The notes beneath the pieces are model-generated. The model was given only the letters and a program-made list of their open reading frames with translations, made no database searches and had not been told where the DNA came from. DNA of 32,045 nt, taken from COMBO-56-21 sp038852315 (GTDB lineage Archaea > Thermoplasmatota > Thermoplasmata > UBA10834). The DNA is taken from NCBI GenBank assembly GCA_038852315.1, contig JAWCKF010000020.1:1-32045 (forward strand), read 5' to 3'. Every line of letters starts with the position of its first letter. The first letter of the stretch is position 1. The position numbers and the translations under genes are program-made. This document shows, piece by piece, positions 6,807 to 14,433 of the stretch.

Positions 6807-9551
6807 CTAGTCCCAGAACCGCTTGGTCCTCGCGTAGACTATCTCAGCAGCCAGGACGTCCCTCAAGAAGTCGTCCTCCTCCAGGTGAGGCCGCATCAGT
6901 ATCCTCGCGGCCGTATCTGGCCCCACCCCTCTGCCGACCAGGGCCATGACGGCCCTCTTGCCGTGCGCCATGACGAGATTGGCGTTTTTCTTGATCCTTG
7001 CGAACTCTCTCCGATCCTCCTCAGTTGACGGCCCCTTCTTCAATATCGTTAGCTGGTGCCTGGCATAAGGCTGGAGAGCTGCCACTAGCACTCCACCGCA
7101 CTTCGAACACCTTATTCTCTCAGGAAGCGACCCAACCGAACTCCTTCTCTGGGCCCTGCAGTTCATGCACACCATGACGACCTCTTCCGACAACAAGCGC
7201 TCTCTCAGGGCGCCCAGCACGGCCTTGTCGGCCCGCTGGGGCTGCATGAGCTCCTTCCGCTCCCTGATAGATTCCGCACCCATCGGCGACAGTGGGCCGA
7301 CCACGAGGTCTATCGTACCTTCCTGGATCCTCCTGAGCACGTTCGCGGTCATCTCGACGTCCATGTTCTCCCAGATGGTCTTGGAGACAGCCTCTTCGAG
7401 TATGGGGGACTTGTCAAAGACCTCCATGAGCTTGCTCAGATTGAGCATCCTGTAGTCGGCACCCTTTCTGATCGCCCCGAACTTCTTGGCAACATGGACG
7501 AACTGCCATTTCAGGAAGGATGAGCTGCGGACGACCAGCCTCATCAGCTGGCCGAGGGAGTCGGGATCTGTCTCCCTCAGTATTCTGACGACGTCATCTG
7601 CCCTTACGTTCCTGGGGGTCTCAAGAACTATGGAGTATGGGTCGGCCTGAACGCCAACGCTCTCGCCGAAGCGGGCCGTGAGCAACGAGGCCACCAGCTT
7701 CGATAGCGTCTCGTTGACTCTGCTGCCGAAGCAGCAGTTCACTACTATCACGCCCTCACCCTGCTCGACGGTCACGAGCTTGTCTGTGGGCATCGGGTAC
7801 ATCCTTTGCGAGGCTATCCAATCCATCAGCTGCGCCTTCGTGCCGATGTCCGCCGGGTAGATGTCGAGCGCGACGAGCCTTCGCATCGCCCCGACCTCCT
7901 GGGCGACCTCGAACGGCACCGGGATCTCCTCGCCTACCCACGAAGGTGGGGCCGCGATTTCCCGGACCTGCTCGACGATAACCTCATCGCCCACGACCTC
8001 GACCACACGCCACGCCCTTCCGCGCGTGACAAACGTCACGTACGGTTCGGCGTAGCTCGCTACGAAGCTCTCGTCGAGAGTTCCTATCACTGCCCGTGAA
8101 GAGATATCCCGGACCTTGTATGTCTTCTCGTCCGGTATCATCGAGATGTTGTCGAAGAAGTGCTGCATGCCCGCAGCCTTTCTCCTGAAGGCGTCCGGGT
8201 CGTTCCAGACGATGTGCAGCTCGGACAGGAGTCTCAGCACAGCATCGAAGTCCGCCCTCGAAAGGTTCCTGAACGGGTATGAGCGCCTGATGGTTTCGAA
8301 CGCCCGCTCCTTCTCGACGCGTCCCTCAGCCAGCGTCATAGCAACGAGCTGGTTAGCCAAGACCCCCAGCGGGTTCTGTCTGATTGAGAACTTCTCGAGT
8401 TCCTCGACCATCGCCCTTCTCGCGATCGCCATGCTCTCCGCCGTCTCCCGAGGCTCGGTCGTGATCACTTTTCCGACCGATGTCTCGCCCACCCTGTGAC
8501 CAGACCTGCCTATCCGCTGGACGAGCCTGGTCACCTGCCTCGGGGAGTTGAACTGTATGGCGAAGTCCGCCGAACCGACGTCGATTCCCAGCTCGAGCGA
8601 GGAGGTGCATATCAACGCCTTCAGCTTCTCGGCCTTGAAATCATCTTCCATCTGCACCCTGACCTCCCTTGAGAGTGAGCCGTGGTGAACGCCCACGGGG
8701 AACCCTTCGTCCCACATGTGATACCTCACGCCGAGAGCTTCGGCGTAGTCCCTAGTGTTGACGAAGAACAGGGTGGACCGATGCTGCTCGATAAGCTCAC
8801 GGCATCTTCTCATGCAGGCGATGTGCTTCAGATCCGTCTCGAGCCTGTCGGCGAGGGCCTTGTCCGCTGCGTCCGCTGGCGGACTCTCAACGCTCACACG
8901 CATGTCTTTCGCGGCCGAGACCCGGAGCACTTTGACGCTCCTTCCGACGCCTGCCAGGAAGTTGGAGACCTCATCTATCGACCCCACGGTGGCCGAAAGG
9001 CCAATCCTCTGGAATTCGCCAGCAAGGAGCACAAGCCTCTCCAAGCCGACCGCCAGCTGCGCACCACGTTCATCCTCGGCGAGCTCGTGTATCTCGTCGA
9101 TGACCACGTGCCTCACGTGCCTGATGTGCTGCCGCAGAGTCTTCCCCGTGAAGAGTATCTGAAGCGTCTCGGGCGTGGTGATGAGAACATCGGGCGGACT
9201 CCTGGATTGTGCTGAGCGCTCCGACGGTGGCGTGTCGCCGTGCCTGACCGCTATCCTGACGCCGACTGCCTCGCCCAGTTCCTTGAGCCGTTTGAGCAGG
9301 TCTCTGTTCAGGGCCCTCAGCGGCGACACATAGATGCATCTTACGCCCTCCCGCCTGGACCTGCATAGCATGTGGAGTATGGGCAGCATCGCGGCTTCGG
9401 TCTTCCCGATGCCCGTGGGAGCGACGAGCAAGACGTGCTCGCCTGCGAGTATGGCTGGGATAGCCTTCTGCTGGGGCTCCGTGGGCTCCTTTATGCCCCT
9501 GTTGGCCAGCACGGCAATGAGCCTTTGGTCTAGCATCGAGAACGCGGTCAT
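6807..9551 (-). CDS. lhr: Lhr-type DEAD/DEAH-box helicase
   Basis: A 914-residue superfamily 2 ATP-dependent helicase of the archaeal Lhr group, implicated in DNA repair and RNA handling. Visible motifs are Walker A APTGIGKT (44-51), Walker B DEIH (152-155), motif III SAT, and the C-terminal RecA-domain signature with QRIGRSGHRVGE. A winged-helix and DUF-type Lhr core follows. Near the C-terminus a zinc ribbon is formed by CMNC and CSKC about twenty residues apart. The tail has a helical hairpin segment (LVGRGVGPDTAARIL) that could contact nucleic acid. A TATA box 30 bases before ATG 9551 fits a leaderless mRNA. Confidence 0.93.
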   Translation of the reverse strand: MTAFSMLDQRLIAVLANRGIKEPTEPQQKAIPAILAGEHVLLVAPTGIGKTEAAMLPILHMLCRSRREGVRCIYVSPLRALNRDLLKRLKELGEAVGVRIAVRHGDTPPSERSAQSRSPPDVLITTPETLQILFTGKTLRQHIRHVRHVVIDEIHELAEDERGAQLAVGLERLVLLAGEFQRIGLSATVGSIDEVSNFLAGVGRSVKVLRVSAAKDMRVSVESPPADAADKALADRLETDLKHIACMRRCRELIEQHRSTLFFVNTRDYAEALGVRYHMWDEGFPVGVHHGSLSREVRVQMEDDFKAEKLKALICTSSLELGIDVGSADFAIQFNSPRQVTRLVQRIGRSGHRVGETSVGKVITTEPRETAESMAIARRAMVEELEKFSIRQNPLGVLANQLVAMTLAEGRVEKERAFETIRRSYPFRNLSRADFDAVLRLLSELHIVWNDPDAFRRKAAGMQHFFDNISMIPDEKTYKVRDISSRAVIGTLDESFVASYAEPYVTFVTRGRAWRVVEVVGDEVIVEQVREIAAPPSWVGEEIPVPFEVAQEVGAMRRLVALDIYPADIGTKAQLMDWIASQRMYPMPTDKLVTVEQGEGVIVVNCCFGSRVNETLSKLVASLLTARFGESVGVQADPYSIVLETPRNVRADDVVRILRETDPDSLGQLMRLVVRSSSFLKWQFVHVAKKFGAIRKGADYRMLNLSKLMEVFDKSPILEEAVSKTIWENMDVEMTANVLRRIQEGTIDLVVGPLSPMGAESIRERKELMQPQRADKAVLGALRERLLSEEVVMVCMNCRAQRRSSVGSLPERIRCSKCGGVLVAALQPYARHQLTILKKGPSTEEDRREFARIKKNANLVMAHGKRAVMALVGRGVGPDTAARILMRPHLEEDDFLRDVLAAEIVYARTKRFWD

Positions 9552-9580
9552 GAGCTTCTCTTCACAGACGACAGCGTGGG

Positions 9581-9588
9581 TATAAAAC
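9581..9588 (-). promoter_or_regulatory. TATA box for lhr
   Basis: On the minus strand this reads TTTTATA, centred about 33 bases before the lhr ATG at 9551, consistent with a short-leader or leaderless transcript. Confidence 0.6.
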
Positions 9589-9650
9589 CTTCCGAGCGAC
9601 CGGGCGCAGTCGCTTCATGTCGCCATCATACCGCGCCATCCTGCAATCCC

Positions 9651-9658
9651 TTTTATCC
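9651..9658 (+). promoter_or_regulatory. TATA box for enolase
   Basis: TTTTATCC is centred about 32 bases before the ATG at 9687. The spacing implies a leader of only a few bases and favours that ATG over the upstream TTG. Confidence 0.55.
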
Positions 9659-9686
9659 TCGGGCGTATTTCGTCTGATTGGTCTTG

Positions 9687-10964
9687 ATGCCAAAGATAAG
9701 GTCTGTAAAGGCCAGGGAGATACTTGACTCTCGCGGCCACCCGACTGTGGAGGTCGATGTCGTCCTCAGCAACCGTATCATCGGCCGCGCCTCTGTGCCC
9801 TCGGGCGCTTCGACCGGGAGCAGGGAGGCCGTTGAGCTCAGGGACGGGGACGAGGCCAGGTTCATGGGGAGAGGCGTCCAGAAGGCTGTGAGGAACGTCA
9901 ACAAGGTCATCGCCCCGCGGATAGTAGGCATGGATGCTTCGAACCAGAAAGAGATCGACGCAGCGATGATTGAGCTCGACGGGACGGAGAACAAGTCAAG
10001 GCTGGGGGCAAATGCGATTCTGGGAGTGTCGCTCGCGGTTGCACACGCCTCTGCGAACGCCGCCGGTATGCCGCTCTTCAAGTACCTCGGAGGACCGAGG
10101 GCAAACCTGCTGCCAGTGCCGATGATGAACATATTGAATGGCGGAGCGCATGCGGACAACAATCTCGACTTCCAGGAGTTCATGGTCGTTCCCTTGGGCC
10201 GCACCTTCCGAGACTCCCTCAGGTTCGGAGCAGAGGTGTTCCATTCGCTGAGAGCAATCCTGAAGGCGCGCGGGCTTAGCACCGCTGTCGGGGACGAGGG
10301 CGGTTTCGCTCCAAGGCTCGAGTCGCACGAGGAGGCCCTGAGGCTCATAGTCGAGGCCGGTGAACGCATCGGCCTCAGGCCCGGGAGGGACTTCGTCTTG
10401 GCGATGGACCCCGCTGCAAGCGAGTTCTACGAGAGTCGCAGGTACGTGTTCAGGAAAGGCTCGATGGAGAAGCTCTCGTCGGATGAGATGGTCGACCTTT
10501 ACATCGACCTGTGCAGGCGTTATCCGATAGCGTCGTTGGAAGATCCGATGGCGGAGCAGGATTGGGACGGCTGGAAGACGCTGACCTCGCGGATCGGGAA
10601 GAAGATTCAGCTGGTCGGAGATGACGTGTTCGTGACAAACAGGCGCATATTGTCTGAGGGCGTGAGGGCGGGGGTCGCTAACGCCGTGCTGATCAAGGTC
10701 AATCAGATCGGGACACTCACCGAAACACTGGACACCGTCGAGTTCGCCGTCCGTTCTCGCTACAGGTGCGTAATCTCACACAGATCGGGCGAGACTGAGG
10801 ATACCTCCATCAGCGACATAAGCGTCGCGACTCGCGCAGGGCAGATCAAGACAGGGGCGCCTTCGAGGGGTGAGAGGACCGCCAAGTACAACCGGCTGCT
10901 GAGGATAGAGGAGGAACTCGGCTCTCGGGCGCGGTTCGCTGGCAGGGCCATATTCAGGAGATAG
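9687..10964 (+). CDS. eno: Enolase
   Basis: A 425-residue enolase interconverting 2-phosphoglycerate and phosphoenolpyruvate in glycolysis and gluconeogenesis. Conserved segments are present in order: AREILDSRGHPTVEVDV at the N-terminus, SGASTG loop, GGAHADNNLDFQEFM, GDEGGFAP with a catalytic glutamate, AMDPAASEFY and SLEDP (magnesium ligands), GDDVFVTN, LIKVNQIGT with the catalytic lysine, and SHRSGETED near the C-terminus. Length is normal. The frame extends to a TTG at 9678, but ATG 9687 fits the family N-terminus and the TATA box spacing better. Confidence 0.97.
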   Translation: MPKIRSVKAREILDSRGHPTVEVDVVLSNRIIGRASVPSGASTGSREAVELRDGDEARFMGRGVQKAVRNVNKVIAPRIVGMDASNQKEIDAAMIELDGTENKSRLGANAILGVSLAVAHASANAAGMPLFKYLGGPRANLLPVPMMNILNGGAHADNNLDFQEFMVVPLGRTFRDSLRFGAEVFHSLRAILKARGLSTAVGDEGGFAPRLESHEEALRLIVEAGERIGLRPGRDFVLAMDPAASEFYESRRYVFRKGSMEKLSSDEMVDLYIDLCRRYPIASLEDPMAEQDWDGWKTLTSRIGKKIQLVGDDVFVTNRRILSEGVRAGVANAVLIKVNQIGTLTETLDTVEFAVRSRYRCVISHRSGETEDTSISDISVATRAGQIKTGAPSRGERTAKYNRLLRIEEELGSRARFAGRAIFRR

Positions 10965-11366
10965 CGGTTTGGCGCCGCACAGCACCTTCACTCGCTGCGC
11001 CTTCTGTTGTCTTGCTCATGGGCGACCAACGGGCCGCGGTGAAAGTTTTTCGAACGCAATCGACCATCTATAAGGTAGATGTTTGGTCATTTGACCACCA
11101 TGGAAGTCGAGTATCAGACAATAGCTCTCCATAAGGGTCTAATTTCGACACAATGATTAATATGGACGGCGCCGTTCAGCGGGGCCATGAAGGACGGTGC
11201 GGCTGAGATGTCGGGATTGACGCGGTATGCTTTCCTGATTGCATCCCTGACCGCTTTGGTCCGCGAGCCGTCCTGGCATCAAGAGGGGATGGCGCCCAGG
11301 GGCGGTCGATAGGCTGCCTGGTGTCGACTCCTCGAAGATGGATTGCGCACGGTCGGTGGTGGATCC
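10965..11366. other. Long regulatory region before the citrate-pathway operon
   Basis: This 402-base gap holds a TATA element inside an inverted repeat, a second inverted repeat, and two short ORFs: 18 codons from ATG 11100 and 41 codons from ATG 11187 to TAG 11310-11312. A second AT-rich stretch, ATTAATATGG, lies near 11156-11165. The distance from the first promoter to the synthase start is about 270 bases, long for an archaeal leader. No recognised RNA gene is present. Confidence 0.5.
11062..11096 (+). promoter_or_regulatory. Promoter with two nested operator-like inverted repeats
   Basis: CATCTATAAGGTAGATG (11065-11081) is a 6-5-6 inverted repeat that contains the TATA-like CTATAAGG. GGTCATTTGACC (11085-11096) is a 5-2-5 inverted repeat covering the expected transcription start. 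GACCAT at 11062 and GGTCAT at 11085 are further complementary half-sites. This layout is what a repressor site overlapping a promoter would look like. Confidence 0.5.
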
Positions 11367-12653
11367 ATGACCTTGAGGACGACTGGTTCGAGAGCAGGGC
11401 ACGGATGCGGCGTCGCAGGAGTGGATGCGTTCGAAATGCTCCACCCTGAGGCCCAAGTGACGAAACTGGGGGAGGTACGCATAGTCGATACAACGTGCAG
11501 GGACGGCGAGCAGATGCCGGGAATATCCTTCACTCTAGAGGAGAAGCTGGAGATCGCCCGGCGGCTTGAGCACATCGGAGTGGAGCAACTGGAGACCTTC
11601 GCCACCTACAACGACAGCGACAGGAAGTGCGCCAAGCTCCTGAAGGCCCAGGCCAAGACCATCTCCATAATGGGCTGGAACAGGATGGTGAAGGCTGATA
11701 TCGAAGATTCCATCGCCCACGATGTCGATTCGGTCTCGATCTCCACCGACACCTCGGACATAGCACTGCAACACAAACTCAAGATGACCAGGGCCCAGCA
11801 GCTGGAGAGGCTCGCGGAGTGCGTCTCGTTCGCCAAGGACCACGGCGTCTATGTGTGCTTCAATGCTGGCGATGCGACACGCACAGACGTGGATTACCTG
11901 ATCGAGTTTGCCACCGCCGGAAAGGCGGCCGGGGGTGACAGGTTCAGGATATGCGACACCGTCGGCGTGCTCACTCCCGCGACCTCGAAGAAGCTCGTCA
12001 CAGCGGTGATGTCAGCGGTCGATATAGACATCGAGTTCCACGCCCACAACGACTTCGGCCTCGCCATCGCCAATGCCTTGGCTGCGTGCGAGGCCGCTGC
12101 AGCGTTCGAGGACAGGACCTTGTGGGTCTCCACGACCGTCAACGGCCTTGGGGAGAGGGCTGGGAACGTGCCGATAGAGGTCTTCATCATGAACCTCCAC
12201 AAGCACTACGGCGTGGACAAGTACAGGACCGAACACATACTGCCGCTCTGCAAGCACGTTGAGAAGGCAAGCGGTCTTGAGATACCGTTGAACTACCCAG
12301 TGGTTGGCGGTAACATGTTCACCCACAAATCGGGCATACACGTCGATGGCGTGCTCAAGAACCCTCAACTCTACGAGGCCTTCGACCCTGCGAAGCTGGG
12401 GATGCAGAGGAGGATCGCACTGGGCAAACACTCGGGCAAGGCCTCCATCAAGCACAAGCTGGACCAGCTGGGCCTGACTGCTGGGCCTGACGAGATAGAG
12501 CGGATGAGGCTCGAGGTCAGCCGGTTGGGTGAGATGACCAAGCGCAACCTCACGGATGAGGAATTCCTTGGGATCTATCGCATGGTTGTCGGCGCTCGCG
12601 GGCACCAGGTCAGCTGCGATTCAGGCGGCCGCGTCATCCAGAGACGGGGTTGA
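11367..12653 (+). CDS. Homocitrate/isopropylmalate synthase-family enzyme, possible Re-citrate synthase
   Basis: A 428-residue acyltransferase of the DRE-TIM metallolyase family, condensing acetyl-CoA with a 2-oxo acid. Landmarks are VDTTCRDGEQMPG near the N-terminus (the DTTxRDGEQ metal and substrate loop, Cys replacing the usual Leu), EFHAHNDFGLAIANALA with the HxH metal ligands, TTVNGLGERAGN, HKSGIHVDGVLK and GKHSGKASI. It lacks the long C-terminal leucine-feedback domain of isopropylmalate synthases. ATG 11367 has GGTGGTGG just upstream; a TTG at 11343 and an ATG at 11436 are alternatives. It heads an operon with an aconitase-family pair and an isocitrate dehydrogenase (gaps of 0-4 bases), so citrate formation (Re-type) is as plausible as homocitrate formation. 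Substrate cannot be settled from sequence. Confidence 0.88.
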   Translation: MTLRTTGSRAGHGCGVAGVDAFEMLHPEAQVTKLGEVRIVDTTCRDGEQMPGISFTLEEKLEIARRLEHIGVEQLETFATYNDSDRKCAKLLKAQAKTISIMGWNRMVKADIEDSIAHDVDSVSISTDTSDIALQHKLKMTRAQQLERLAECVSFAKDHGVYVCFNAGDATRTDVDYLIEFATAGKAAGGDRFRICDTVGVLTPATSKKLVTAVMSAVDIDIEFHAHNDFGLAIANALAACEAAAAFEDRTLWVSTTVNGLGERAGNVPIEVFIMNLHKHYGVDKYRTEHILPLCKHVEKASGLEIPLNYPVVGGNMFTHKSGIHVDGVLKNPQLYEAFDPAKLGMQRRIALGKHSGKASIKHKLDQLGLTAGPDEIERMRLEVSRLGEMTKRNLTDEEFLGIYRMVVGARGHQVSCDSGGRVIQRRG

Positions 12654-12656
12654 GCG

Positions 12657-13922
12657 ATGGGCCAGACGATAGCTGAGAAGGTCCTTTCCTCCCATTCTGG
12701 AAGGGAGTGCTATGCGGGCGACCTCACGGTGGCCGACGTCGACTTCTGCATGTCCCAAGACGGCACCTCCACGATGATGATCAGGGAACTTGAGAACCTC
12801 GGTTTCGAGGCCCCGAAGACTTCCCGTGGCATGGCCATGGTGATAGACCACAGCGCGCCCTGCCCTTCAGTGGATGTGGCGAGGATACACAGCCGCATGA
12901 GGGCCTTCGCCGTCGACCACAGCATCCCAGTCCACGACGTCGGCCACGGCGTATGTCACCAGGTGATACCCGAAAGCGGGGTGATCAGGCCCGGAGACCT
13001 GGTCGTCGGCGCCGATTCACACACATGCACATATGGCGCACTGAACGCCTGTGCCACCGGTCTCGGCTCCGCAGATGTCGCAGCCGCCGCGTTCTCGGGC
13101 AAACTCTGGTTCAGGGTTCCAGACAGCATAGCTTTCCACGTGTCGGGCTCCCTCCCCCCTATGGTGAGCGCAAAGGATCTGATCCTCGAAGTGATCGGCA
13201 GGGTCGGGGCGGATGGCGCAACCTACAAGTCCGTGGAGTTCTCAGGCAGTGCCGTTGACGTGCTGGGCATGGACGGCAGGTTCACGGTTGCAAACATGGC
13301 CGTCGAGATGGGTGCGAAGTTCTGCCCATTCAACTTCGACGGTGAGACCGAGCGTTGGCTCGCATCTGTGGGCATAGCGGCGTCGAGCGGCGTCCGCCCG
13401 GACGCAGACGCCGTCTACGAGGCCGAGAGGGACCTGGACGCCTCGGACCTCGTCCCGAAGGTGGCGCGCCCTCACAGGGTGGATGATGTCTGCGACGCCT
13501 CTGAGCTGTGCGATGTCGAAGTGCAGCAGGTCTTCATAGGCACATGCACGAACGGCAGGCTCTCCGACCTCGAGGCTGCCGCGAGTCTTCTCAAGGGCAG
13601 ACGGGTCAAGGAGGGGGTCAGGCTAATCGTGGCTCCGGCATCGAGGAGGGTGCTCGTGGACGCGATGGAAAGTGGTGCCGTCGCTCAGCTGGTGAAGGCG
13701 GGCGCTGTGTTCGTGGCACCTGGCTGCGGTCCCTGCGTGGGCACACACGCGGGGATTCCAGCAGATGGTGAGAATGTGCTCTCCACGGCGAACAGGAACT
13801 TCAAGGGGCGGATGGGGAACAACAGAGATGTTAGCATATACCTGGCATCGCCGGCTACGGCCGCGGCCAGCGCCGTCACAGGACGCATAACTGACCCGCG
13901 AGAGCTTGCCGGAGGTCGCTAG
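12657..13922 (+). CDS. Aconitase/isopropylmalate isomerase-family large subunit
   Basis: A 421-residue 4Fe-4S hydro-lyase large subunit of the archaeal LeuC/HacA type, which isomerises a hydroxy-tricarboxylate by dehydration and rehydration. The three cluster cysteines are C297 (IGTCTNGR), C357 and C360 (GCGPC). GADSHTCTYGALNACATGLGSAD is the conserved catalytic segment. The start ATG lies three bases after the synthase stop, and the small subunit follows with no gap. The family includes isopropylmalate isomerase, homoaconitase and two-subunit aconitases; the downstream isocitrate dehydrogenase favours aconitase activity here (inference). Confidence 0.93.
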   Translation: MGQTIAEKVLSSHSGRECYAGDLTVADVDFCMSQDGTSTMMIRELENLGFEAPKTSRGMAMVIDHSAPCPSVDVARIHSRMRAFAVDHSIPVHDVGHGVCHQVIPESGVIRPGDLVVGADSHTCTYGALNACATGLGSADVAAAAFSGKLWFRVPDSIAFHVSGSLPPMVSAKDLILEVIGRVGADGATYKSVEFSGSAVDVLGMDGRFTVANMAVEMGAKFCPFNFDGETERWLASVGIAASSGVRPDADAVYEAERDLDASDLVPKVARPHRVDDVCDASELCDVEVQQVFIGTCTNGRLSDLEAAASLLKGRRVKEGVRLIVAPASRRVLVDAMESGAVAQLVKAGAVFVAPGCGPCVGTHAGIPADGENVLSTANRNFKGRMGNNRDVSIYLASPATAAASAVTGRITDPRELAGGR

Positions 13923-14429
13923 ATGAAGCTCGTAGGAAAGGCGCACAGGTTCGTCCCGAACGACGACATCAACACCGACTACATCATCTCGGGCAGGTAC
14001 AAGTTCAAGATAGACGACATGAACGAGCTTGCGAAGCACGTCATGGAGGACATCTCGCCGGACTTCGCCATGAAGTTGGCCAAGGGGGACTTCATAGTGG
14101 CGGGAAGGAACTTCGGATGTGGCTCGAGCCGCGAGCAGGCCCCCAGAGCGCTGAAGGCAGCTGGCGTCGCCGCGGTCTTAGCTAAGTCGTACGCGCGCAT
14201 CTTCTACAGGAGCGCGTTCAACATAGGCCTTCCACTCATCGAGTGTGAAACCGACTGGATATCTGATGGGGAGCGGCTCTCGGTAGACCTCGGGACCGGG
14301 CTCGTGAGCAGCATCGACTCGGGGAGATCCTGCACTGCGAGGCCTATTCCGCGGACCATGCAGATATTGCTCGAGGACGGCGGCCTCATACCACATTTGA
14401 AGAAGCACGGTCGGTTCGTGTTGGAGTGA
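13923..14429 (+). CDS. Aconitase/isopropylmalate isomerase-family small subunit
   Basis: A 168-residue swivel-domain partner of the preceding large subunit. The conserved core GRNFGCGSSREQAP and IFYRSAFNIGLPLIEC are intact. In this family substrate choice depends on the loop after NTDxII: most isopropylmalate and homoaconitate enzymes carry Tyr-Leu-x-x, whereas this protein has R25-Y-K-F-K29. Lysine and phenylalanine there would change the pocket and fit a different substrate such as citrate/isocitrate, though that is inference. The ATG directly abuts the stop of the large subunit, indicating translational coupling. Confidence 0.92.
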   Translation: MKLVGKAHRFVPNDDINTDYIISGRYKFKIDDMNELAKHVMEDISPDFAMKLAKGDFIVAGRNFGCGSSREQAPRALKAAGVAAVLAKSYARIFYRSAFNIGLPLIECETDWISDGERLSVDLGTGLVSSIDSGRSCTARPIPRTMQILLEDGGLIPHLKKHGRFVLE

Positions 14430-14433
14430 GAGG

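Noticed and set aside
11367..12653. Calling the synthase leuA (2-isopropylmalate synthase)
   Set aside because: It lacks the C-terminal leucine regulatory domain and its operon has an isocitrate-type instead of an isopropylmalate-type dehydrogenase.
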